Below the pieces are notes generated by a model. That model did no database searches and was not told the origin of the DNA. It was given only the letters and a program-made list of their open reading frames with translations. A DNA stretch of 64,000 nucleotides from positions 372,001 through 436,000 of the forward strand of contig JAVBVS010000016.1 of the NCBI GenBank assembly GCA_036677805.1. Reading direction: 5' to 3'. The stretch is from SIG78 sp036677805 (GTDB lineage: Bacteria > Verrucomicrobiota > Lentisphaeria > Victivallales > Victivallaceae). Within the stretch, counting starts at the first letter, position 1. The number at the start of each line of letters is the position of its first letter. A program made the translations under genes and the position numbers. Positions 16,319-23,453 of the stretch are shown in pieces.

Positions 16319-16585
16319 ATGAAGCTGTACAGTAATGCCGTCGATGTGCTTCCATCTGAACTGCTGACCGAGATTCAGAAGCACTGGCACGGCGGCTATC
16401 TCTGGGTTCCCCAACGCGACAGAATGCGTCGCCGGGAGTTTTTGTTCAAGGCCATTCAATCCGGACTCTCGGCGGAAGGCGTCGCCGCGCTTGCCGGGAT
16501 CAGCCGCTCCCAGGTTTACCGGATGGCCCATACTCTGGGTTCCGGGAATCCATACTCGTGGAAGGAGAAGAAATCCCGGACGTAA
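16319..16585 (+). CDS. Mor/CD3324-like HTH transcriptional regulator
   Basis: An 88-aa protein starting after AGGAGG at 16319; the earlier in-frame ATG at 16298 lacks a site. The N-terminus reads MKLYSNAVDVLPSELLTEIQ, then WHGGYLWVPQRDR. This matches the Mor/CD3324 group of small phage and firmicute regulators (KY-NA-x-VLP-x-ELL-x-EIQ, YI-P). A C-terminal helix-turn-helix reads GLSAEGVAALAGISRSQVYRMAH. In Mu-type phages Mor activates the middle promoter. Here it follows the replication genes and could switch on downstream genes, including the methyltransferase. Family match is moderate. Confidence 0.65.
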   Translation: MKLYSNAVDVLPSELLTEIQKHWHGGYLWVPQRDRMRRREFLFKAIQSGLSAEGVAALAGISRSQVYRMAHTLGSGNPYSWKEKKSRT

Positions 16586-17199
16586 GGGCGGCGGAAGTCA
16601 TTTTCAAGCTCAATTCCACCTAAAATTCCGCGTCGGGAATTTTTTTATCAGCCGCAAGCAAGTCTGCTTATCATGCCGACTCCTTCCGCCGCCCTCGGAC
16701 ACAGGGATTCACAGGGAGGACCCGTTGGCTCCTCCTGAGGACTCAGCCTCGCTTCACGCTTGCCCGTAAACGGGCCACGCGGGGCCGCTGTGCGAAGTCC
16801 CTCCGGTAATCCACAAAAGGATCGATGCTAGCGAAGCCGGGGCAGCGGGGCCGGGAACGGGTCCGGGGGTCGGTCACTTTCACCCTTTGTATATGCGCAT
16901 GGGATGATCTTATTCAGAGTCTTATCCCAAGACTTTTTCATTGTTCATTTTTTATTTGTAGTTCATGTTTCGTGAACACTGCCGGTAGAATGAACAAAAT
17001 CGACAATACCAAGCTCATGTCACATTTTTTCTTACTAGCCGATATCACATATCTGCTAGCATTTCATTTCCCAAAAGAAATAGCTTACAAATTGTCAATC
17101 CTGCCCCTGCCAACAGAAGCAATTCCTCTACTGAAATCATGCGCTAATTCAAAATCGATTTTTGAAATAACGCAATTTCAACTCAAAGAAAGAAACTGT
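16586..17199. other. Gap without recognised gene
   Basis: After the terminator at 16622-16646 this 614-bp stretch holds no gene I can support. Positions about 16650-16880 are GC-rich; about 16890-17199 are AT-richer. The upstream open extension of the methyltransferase frame (from 16825) has no ribosome-binding site and an unlikely composition. I see no tRNA cloverleaf. It probably contains the promoter of the methyltransferase gene, but no hexamers are clear enough to report. Confidence 0.5.
16622..16646 (+). terminator. Intrinsic terminator after the HTH regulator
   Basis: AAATTCC (16623-16629) pairs with GGAATTT (16636-16642) around a 6-nt loop, followed by Ts to 16646. It lies 38 bp after the regulator stop on the same strand. 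The stem is AT-rich and short, so efficiency is uncertain. Confidence 0.55.
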
Positions 17200-18432
17200 A
17201 TGAATATTACGAACATGAAACTCTCGGAACTTCATCCTTATGACAAAAATCCCCGGCTCAACGACGAGGCGGTGGAGGCGGTGGCGAATTCAATCCGGGA
17301 ATTCGGGTTTAGAAGCCCGATCATTGTGGACAATGATCGCATCATCATTGCCGGCCACACCCGTTATAAGGCGGCGCTCCGGCTCGGGTTGAAGGAGGTC
17401 CCCGTCCTTGTGGCGGACAACCTGACATCGGAACAGGTGCGGGCCTACCGGATCGCGGACAACAAGACCGCCGAGATTGCCCAGTGGGACTATGACCTCC
17501 TGCCGCTGGAGCTCAAGGAACTTCAGGACGCGGACTTCGACCTTTCCCTTCTCGGCTTTGATCCCGACGAACTCGGCCGGCTGCTGAACGGACCGGAGGA
17601 GGACGTCGTGGCGGCGGGTGAAACCGAACCCGACGCCGTGCCCGGGATTCCGAAAACCGGCGATTCCATGCGTGGGCGGATTTACCGCCTCGGCGATCAC
17701 CTTCTGATGTGCGGCGATGCGATGAACGCGGACGACGTAACCGCGCTGATGGACGGGGTGACCGCCGACCTCTGGCTCACCGATCCGCCCTATAATGTGG
17801 GATACACGAACAGTCTCGGCCAAACGCTTGAGAACGACGATCTCGAAGACGGACAATTCCGCGCCTTCCTGAACGACAGTTTCAACAACGCGGTGGAAGC
17901 GATGAAGCCGGGCGCGGGATATTACATCTTCCATGCCGATACGGAAGGGTACAACTTCCGGGGCGCCTGCCGGGACGCGGGGTTGAAGGTGCGGGAATGC
18001 CTGGTCTGGGTAAAAAACGCATTGGTGCTCGGACGGTGCGATTACCATTTTCGCCATGAACCATGCTTGTACGGCTGGAAAGACGGCGCCGCCCACAACT
18101 GGTATTCCGACCGTTGCCAGACCACGGTACTGGAATTTCATAAACCGACGCAAAACATCGGACACCCGACGGCCAAACCGGTTGAGATGCTCGTCTATCT
18201 CATCAAAAATTCCAGTCGGCGCGACGAGATTGTCATCGATACCTTCGGTGGCTCGGGAAGCACCTTGATCGCCTGCGAGCAAACCAGCCGCGTCTGTCGC
18301 ATGATGGAGCTCGACGAGAAGTACTGCGACGTAATTCGTCGGCGCTGGGCGGAATTCAAGTTCGGCGAAGGATGTGATTGGATTGAAAAAACACCTCCGG
18401 TCGAACCGAAGGTTGAATTGGAAGTCGAATAA
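17200..18432 (+). CDS. ParB-fused DNA methyltransferase
   Basis: A 410-aa protein with a ParB/Srx-type N-terminal domain (residues about 6-100; LHPYDKNPR, IIIAGHTRYKAAL) and a DNA amino-methyltransferase domain. The latter has the catalytic motif DPPY (195-198) before the SAM-binding FGGSGS motif (349-354), the order of beta-class N6-adenine or N4-cytosine methyltransferases. The target-recognition part lies between. Such ParB-methyltransferases are frequent in phages and may protect phage DNA from host restriction. Start at 17200 or 17215 is possible; both are preceded by A-rich leader. No partner restriction gene is adjacent. Confidence 0.85.
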   Translation: MNITNMKLSELHPYDKNPRLNDEAVEAVANSIREFGFRSPIIVDNDRIIIAGHTRYKAALRLGLKEVPVLVADNLTSEQVRAYRIADNKTAEIAQWDYDLLPLELKELQDADFDLSLLGFDPDELGRLLNGPEEDVVAAGETEPDAVPGIPKTGDSMRGRIYRLGDHLLMCGDAMNADDVTALMDGVTADLWLTDPPYNVGYTNSLGQTLENDDLEDGQFRAFLNDSFNNAVEAMKPGAGYYIFHADTEGYNFRGACRDAGLKVRECLVWVKNALVLGRCDYHFRHEPCLYGWKDGAAHNWYSDRCQTTVLEFHKPTQNIGHPTAKPVEMLVYLIKNSSRRDEIVIDTFGGSGSTLIACEQTSRVCRMMELDEKYCDVIRRRWAEFKFGEGCDWIEKTPPVEPKVELEVE

Positions 18433-18464
18433 ATGCCCTGCCAGAAATCTTACCGGATATCGGC

Positions 18465-19625
18465 TTAATCGACAATCTGAGCGGAGTTCTTGAAGTTGAT
18501 GAATTTTATCTGATCAATTTCCGGAGTAAGATCACCGCCGTAAACCACAAAGCCGTCCGAAAATTTCGGAGAGAGTTTACGCAATTTGAGAATATTGGCG
18601 GCAAATTCTTTGTTCCAGGTCATACCACCTTTGATTTCCACCGGAACCAGCCGGTCATGGTTTTTACGGAACAGTAGGTCGACTTCAGTGCCGGCGGAAT
18701 CGCGGAAGAAAAAAAGTTCCGGATCAAGCCCGGCATTGAGGCGGGCCTTCACCGCTTCTACCACCACCATGTTTTCGAACAGTCCTCCAAAAAGCGGATC
18801 GCGAGCAACTTGCGCCGGATCGTGAATGCCGAGCAACCAGGTCACAAGGCCGACTTCGGTGAAGTAAAGCTTCTGGTTCTTGATCAGGCGTTTGCCAAAA
18901 TTCTCATAGTAACAAGACAAACGGAAAACGATATAACTCGCCTCCAGCACGGAAATCCATTCCGCGATTGTGTTGGAAGATACACCGACATCGTTTGCCA
19001 AAGAACTTTGGTTTACTAATTGCCCGGTCCGTCCAGCCAGCAGTTTGATGAAAGTTTCAAAAGCGGAGATGTTTTTGACGTTGATCATCTGCCTGACATC
19101 TTTGTCGATGTAGGTGGCAAAGTAATCACTGTAGAACGTTTGCGGGGCCAGCGGATTGTTGTAGACTCGCGGCATAAATCCCTTGAAGAGATATTCATCG
19201 CGTTCCAATGAAATGCCCGCTTCGGTCAATTCCTGAATGGATAACGGCAACAGACGCAAAAGTCCGGTACGTCCGGCCAGCGACTGGGCAACCCCTGCAT
19301 TGAGTTGCGGCTGATGACTTCCGGTCAGGAGATATTGCCCGTTTTTGCCGGATTCATCAACGATTACCTGAATATAACTCAAGAGTTGCGGAACCCGTTG
19401 GATTTCGTCAATAATAATGGGAGGTGGATAAGAACGCAGAAAAGCATTGGCATCAGCCTCGGCCATTCGGCGAATATCCGGTCTTTCCAAACTTACATAG
19501 TGAAAGTCAGGAAAAGTAGCCCGTGCCAGCGTGGTTTTGCCTGATTGACGGGGGCCAGTTATCGTGACTACGGGATAACTTTCCCACAGCCGCAGCAGTT
19601 GTGATTGAATTGCCCTGTTTATCAT
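18465..19625 (-). CDS. AAA ATPase with DUF4143 domain
   Basis: The start at 19625 follows GGAGG; a longer start at 19667 lacks one. The 386-aa protein has Walker A GPRQSGKTT (24-32) and Walker B IIIDEIQ (70-76), an SH-type sensor LLTGSHQPQL, and a C-terminal DUF4143 domain ending in a PD-(D/E)XK-like fold (DSAGTEVDLLFR, VPVEIKGG, with D-x-x and E-x-K spacing). Proteins of this family are common in gut anaerobes and archaea; their role is not established. It is transcribed against the phage operon and converges on the methyltransferase gene, so it looks like cargo in the prophage. Confidence 0.85.
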   Translation of the reverse strand: MINRAIQSQLLRLWESYPVVTITGPRQSGKTTLARATFPDFHYVSLERPDIRRMAEADANAFLRSYPPPIIIDEIQRVPQLLSYIQVIVDESGKNGQYLLTGSHQPQLNAGVAQSLAGRTGLLRLLPLSIQELTEAGISLERDEYLFKGFMPRVYNNPLAPQTFYSDYFATYIDKDVRQMINVKNISAFETFIKLLAGRTGQLVNQSSLANDVGVSSNTIAEWISVLEASYIVFRLSCYYENFGKRLIKNQKLYFTEVGLVTWLLGIHDPAQVARDPLFGGLFENMVVVEAVKARLNAGLDPELFFFRDSAGTEVDLLFRKNHDRLVPVEIKGGMTWNKEFAANILKLRKLSPKFSDGFVVYGGDLTPEIDQIKFINFKNSAQIVD

Positions 19626-19751
19626 GCTGTTGCCTCCTGATCCTTGCCAAAAAACAATATAGCACATGTTTTGCCGATTTCAAGTTAAACTTCAAATCTG
19701 CAAGGATTGTGTCGGGAATACTGGAAATTCATGCTCCCCGGTCGAATCTGC

Positions 19752-20231
19752 TTATCGGTTGTATTCAAAAGCACCCTTTCGTTCGGCGCTTTTTCTGAAA
19801 CGGGGATGCTTTTTCCCGCTGATTTCGCGAAAAATAGCACTGTACAGACTCTGTTCCGGAGTTTTGGCGGCGGAAGGTATCCACAGTTCGGCGGAAACCG
19901 CCTTGGCGATTATCTCCCTGCAATTCATCGGAGTCCGACTTATCTCAAGAACCCGCGCGGCTGCGCTGAGGAGCGAAAGTTTTCCCGCACCGGAACGGAT
20001 GACCAGTTCCAAGGCGGAATCGGCCGTTGCATTCCCGGCCTTTTCGAATGCCGTGCCCACGGACGGGATGTTCATCACCCGTTCAATGACGCGTACATGG
20101 AATTCCCTGCCAGAGCGGTTGCTCCGTACCCTCCAGCCGGTTTCGAGTTTCTCAAGGACGGTGATTTCTACGTCGTTGCGTCCGACCTTGGCGATTGCGA
20201 TAGTTCCGGCGGTGATTTGTTGGTTGCTCAT
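19752..20231 (-). CDS. HARE-HTH domain protein
   Basis: A 159-aa protein. Residues about 84-159 (LSLLSAAARVLEISRTPMNC, REIIAKAV, TPEQSLYSAIFREI, FRKSAERKGAFEY) match the HARE-HTH/HB1-ASXL winged-helix domain, which is found in DNA modification and restriction proteins and is thought to read modified DNA. The N-terminal 80 residues look like a beta-rich barrel-type domain (ITAGTIAIAKVGRNDVEITV, GWRVRSNRSGREFHV) of unknown class. It lies leftward, upstream of the AAA/DUF4143 gene with a 126-bp gap, and diverges from the terminase operon. With the ParB-methyltransferase nearby a link to DNA modification is possible. Confidence 0.7.
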   Translation of the reverse strand: MSNQQITAGTIAIAKVGRNDVEITVLEKLETGWRVRSNRSGREFHVRVIERVMNIPSVGTAFEKAGNATADSALELVIRSGAGKLSLLSAAARVLEISRTPMNCREIIAKAVSAELWIPSAAKTPEQSLYSAIFREISGKKHPRFRKSAERKGAFEYNR

Positions 20232-20353
20232 GTCGGCCTCCTGTTCGGGTTTGTTGTTTTGAGCTTATTTCCGATCGCTGGGCATATATAACCATGCGTC
20301 TCGGGACATAGCAACATGAATATCGAAAATATGTTGATTATAAAGGTGATAAG

Positions 20354-20557
20354 ATGAATAATCCCCTGAAGTTGACAGCATTGCGGCCGGAACTGCTTAT
20401 CCGTCTGCTGAAACAGGCGGGATGCCGGACAATCAGCGAAGAGAGTCTGGCCGCTGATTTTGAAGCCGGCGCGCCGCGGAATGCCGATGGTACCGTCAAC
20501 CTGATTCACTATGCCGCGTGGCTGGCGCAACAGACCGGAGACGAGAATGCCGATTAA
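20354..20557 (+). CDS. Small protein upstream of terminase
   Basis: A 67-aa protein (MNNPLKLTALRPELLIRLLK..., ending TGDENAD). It is helical and acidic at the end. It starts just after a GTGATAAG leader and overlaps the terminase start by 11 bp, so it is probably translationally coupled. In many phages a small terminase subunit occupies this place, but 67 aa is short for one and no DNA-binding motif is clear. The name is therefore positional only. Confidence 0.55.
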   Translation: MNNPLKLTALRPELLIRLLKQAGCRTISEESLAADFEAGAPRNADGTVNLIHYAAWLAQQTGDENAD

Positions 20558-22892
20558 TCCGAATTCCATGCGCCCGGTGGAAGTAGCGCGCCTGATCAAT
20601 TCCACTCCGCTCGGCTTTATCCTGGCCCAGGCACGGATTTACCGCGACTTCAACCGCGTCGGCTTCCGAATCGCCGCATCCGACAACAGCCGCAACATCA
20701 ATCTTCTCAAATACATCGCCTGGTTGTGCGACGAGAAACACACGGTACGGGATGTCTCCGGACCGCGCGGTTACGATGACCGACGCGATGCCGAGCGGAT
20801 GCGCCAGGCGGAACAGTCCCTGATCGGGCGCGACATCGGCAATCTCCCGCCGGTCGCGAATCCGGCGCGCAAAGCGGCTTGCGAGCGCAATTTTCAGTTG
20901 TTCTGCGAAAGCTACTTTCCTGAAACCTACACCCTGGCATGGTCGCCTGATCATCTGAAAGTCATCGCCAAAATCGAAACGGCGGTGCTTTTCGGAGGTC
21001 TGTTCGCGTTGGCCATGGCGCGCGGTTCCGGCAAAAGTTCCCTGGCGGAAACCGCCTGCCTCTGGGCCATGCTTTACGGACACCGCGAGTTTGTCACATT
21101 GATCGGCGCGACTGAATCGGCGGCGCTGGAAATGCTCGATTCGATAAAAACCGAACTTGAGGTCAACGAAAAACTGGCCGAGGACTTCCCCGAGGTCTGC
21201 TTTCCGATTGGACAACTCGAGGGCATAGCCAACCGGTGCGCGGGGCAGCTGTATCTTGGCGAACGTACCCGGATCACCTGGACGTCGAATGAAATCGTGC
21301 TGCCGACCATTGCGGGCGGCAGGGCGAGCGGCATTATCGTCCGTGTGGCGGGAATCACCGGGCGCGTCCGGGGGATGAAGTACAAGCGGGCCGACGGACG
21401 AAGCGTGCGTCCTTCGCTGGTCATCATCGACGATCCGCAAACTTCAGAATCCGCCGGCAGTCTGGAGCAGACGAGAAAACGGGTGCGGGTGCTGGCCGGT
21501 GACATTCTCGGCCTCGCCGGACCGGGGCAGAAGATCTCGGGCATTATGCCTTGCACGATCATTCGCCCGGGCGATATGGCCGACATTATCCTGAACCGTC
21601 AGACTCATCCGGACTGGAACGGCGAGAAGACGAAAATGATATACAAGTTCCCGATCAATATGAAACTGTGGGAGGCATACGCCGAAATACGCGCCGAAGC
21701 GCTGCGGACGGACGGCAACTTTCAGGCGGCCACCGACTTCTATCGGGCCAACCGTGAAGCGATGGACGCCGGCGCGGAAGTGTCGTGGGAAGCGCGGTTC
21801 AACCACGACGAGGAGAGTGCGCTTCAGCACGCGATGAACCTGAAATTTCAGGATGAGGCGGCTTTCGCCAGCGAGTATCAGAACGATCCCCTGCCGGAAG
21901 AGACCCAGGATGATTCCATGCTGTCGATTGATGAAATCTGCGCCAAAATAAACGGGCTGGGCAAGGGGCGAATCCCGCTGGCCTGCGACAAACTCACGAT
22001 GTTCATCGATGTACATAAGGCTCTGCTTTTCTATGTCGTAATCGCGTGGGCGGAGGATTTCACCGGCGCGGTGGTCGATTACGGCACGTATCCCGATCAG
22101 CACCGGCGGCGGTTCAGCCTGACCGACGCCAATCCGACGATTCAAGCGCTCTATTCAAACGCGGGTTTCGAGGGCGGATTGTACGCGGCATTGAACGCCC
22201 TGATCGGTGATTGCCTGGGGCGGGAATGGGAACGCGAGGACGGCGCGATGTTGAAAATCGAAAAGGCGCTGATCGATGCGAACTGGGGCCAATCCACCGA
22301 CATCGTCTATCAGTTCTGCCGTCAAAGTTCGTATTCCGGTGTCATTCTGCCGTCGCACGGACGCTACGTCGGCGCCTCCTCGAAACCGATGACCGAATAC
22401 AGGAAACAACCGGGCGATCGGCTCGGCTTCAACTGGATGATGCCGAATGTAGCCGGCAAGCGGGCGATCCGGCATGTGATTTACGATACGAACTTCTGGA
22501 AAAGTTTCGTCCACGCCCGGCTTGCCGTACCGCTTGGCGATAAGGGGACACTGTCGCTTTACGGGCGCATCCCCGGCATCCACCAGCTGCTGGCCGAACA
22601 TCTGACGGCGGAATACCGGGTGAGAACGCAGGGACGCGGCCGGACGGTGGATGAATGGAAACTCAAACCCGAACGCGCCGACAATCACTGGCTTGACTGC
22701 GTCGCCGGATGCGCGGTCTGCGGTTCCATGCTCGGAGCGTCGCTCCCGGAGGTTTTGCCAGTCCGCACGACAGCAAGACCACGAATTAAACTCTCCGCGC
22801 AGCGCAATAGCGGCAGTTCGGCCACGCCAACGTCTTCGGTTCGCACCGAAGGAAAACTCAAACTTTCCGAACTTCGCAAGCAACGGGTATAA
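20547..22892 (+). CDS. Phage terminase large subunit
   Basis: The start at 20547 follows GGAGACGAG; an earlier in-frame ATG at 20511 lies inside the preceding gene. The 781-aa protein has a Walker A MARGSGKSS (about 157-165), Walker B LVIIDDPQ (about 292-299) and the downstream nuclease part with acidic residues (TMFIDVHK, then NWGQSTDIVYQF). This is the layout of GpA-type terminases that cut and pump DNA into the head. It lies 16 kb from the portal gene and on the opposite strand. In the circular phage form the two could be closer than they appear in the prophage. Confidence 0.85.
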   Translation: MPINPNSMRPVEVARLINSTPLGFILAQARIYRDFNRVGFRIAASDNSRNINLLKYIAWLCDEKHTVRDVSGPRGYDDRRDAERMRQAEQSLIGRDIGNLPPVANPARKAACERNFQLFCESYFPETYTLAWSPDHLKVIAKIETAVLFGGLFALAMARGSGKSSLAETACLWAMLYGHREFVTLIGATESAALEMLDSIKTELEVNEKLAEDFPEVCFPIGQLEGIANRCAGQLYLGERTRITWTSNEIVLPTIAGGRASGIIVRVAGITGRVRGMKYKRADGRSVRPSLVIIDDPQTSESAGSLEQTRKRVRVLAGDILGLAGPGQKISGIMPCTIIRPGDMADIILNRQTHPDWNGEKTKMIYKFPINMKLWEAYAEIRAEALRTDGNFQAATDFYRANREAMDAGAEVSWEARFNHDEESALQHAMNLKFQDEAAFASEYQNDPLPEETQDDSMLSIDEICAKINGLGKGRIPLACDKLTMFIDVHKALLFYVVIAWAEDFTGAVVDYGTYPDQHRRRFSLTDANPTIQALYSNAGFEGGLYAALNALIGDCLGREWEREDGAMLKIEKALIDANWGQSTDIVYQFCRQSSYSGVILPSHGRYVGASSKPMTEYRKQPGDRLGFNWMMPNVAGKRAIRHVIYDTNFWKSFVHARLAVPLGDKGTLSLYGRIPGIHQLLAEHLTAEYRVRTQGRGRTVDEWKLKPERADNHWLDCVAGCAVCGSMLGASLPEVLPVRTTARPRIKLSAQRNSGSSATPTSSVRTEGKLKLSELRKQRV

Positions 22893-22903
22893 GGAAAAAC
22901 ATC

Positions 22904-23152
22904 ATGCGCAAACTCATCCCGATGGAAAATTCCACATTGAAAGACCTGACTTCGCTGATCGCAGGAGCCATTGTCCGAATCCATTCTGCCAATCTGGAAA
23001 ACAGCCGAAGAAAGGCCCAAATTACCGGTCCCCAACTTGCTATTGACGCAATCCCGGGGCAATATAAGCACAGTCCATACGGAGGTGAAACAAACAATGG
23101 AACGCCAGGAAAAAGAAAAAAGAAGACGGAATTTAGAACAGTATGCTCTTGA
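22904..23152 (+). CDS. Small hypothetical protein after terminase
   Basis: An 82-aa frame that starts 12 bp after the terminase stop with an AAGGAA site. The sequence (MRKLIPMENSTLKDLTSLIA...) has a helical, Leu-rich N-terminus and a basic C-terminal tail. It overlaps the following gene by 56 bp in another frame, which is unusual and lowers confidence. It could be a short real gene whose end was reached by the neighbouring start, or a spurious frame. No family recognised. Confidence 0.4.
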   Translation: MRKLIPMENSTLKDLTSLIAGAIVRIHSANLENSRRKAQITGPQLAIDAIPGQYKHSPYGGETNNGTPGKRKKKTEFRTVCS

Positions 23153-23453
23153 TTGTATCAAGGAATATTTTCAGTCTGCCTCGCCCTGCCCCCCCGCCAT
23201 CCACCAAAAACACTGTTCCCAGCTGTGGCGGCGGTTGTACCGCGAAAACAATGCAACAGCACAATATGCCAGTTTCGCAGTCGGAACCATACTACGCAAA
23301 AAGTGGCGTGGGCAATGCTATGAGTTAATCGTAACCGCAACTGGTTTTCAATACGGTGAATTACAATTCAAAACCCTGAGTGGTGCCGCCAATCATATTA
23401 CCGGCAGGCAACGGAATGGAAAGGAATTTTTCGGAGTGAATCATGGAAACTAA
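23097..23453 (+). CDS. DUF2924 domain protein
   Basis: The start at 23097 follows GGAGGTGA; longer in-frame starts lack a site. The 118-aa protein ends with ILRKKWRGQCYELIVTATGF, then LSGAANHITGRQRNGKEFFG, the DUF2924 signature (R-x-W-x-G, then a LSxAAxxITGxxxNGxxFFG motif). DUF2924 genes are usually next to phage-type recombinases. Here it precedes the serine recombinase, whose own C-terminus carries the same module. It overlaps the recombinase start by 11 bp, so the two are probably coupled. Its role, perhaps as a recombinase accessory factor, is inferred. Confidence 0.75.
   Translation: MERQEKEKRRRNLEQYALDCIKEYFQSASPCPPAIHQKHCSQLWRRLYRENNATAQYASFAVGTILRKKWRGQCYELIVTATGFQYGELQFKTLSGAANHITGRQRNGKEFFGVNHGN

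Noticed and set aside
16650..16880. Possible tRNA or small RNA gene in the GC-rich gap
   Set aside because: I could not fold a cloverleaf or find a conserved T-loop sequence.
16825..17199. Upstream extension of the methyltransferase frame by 125 residues
   Set aside because: No ribosome-binding site, unlike composition, and the ParB-type domain begins naturally at 17200.
22971..23096. Longer N-terminus for the DUF2924 protein
   Set aside because: The strong ribosome-binding site lies directly before 23097 and the family starts there.
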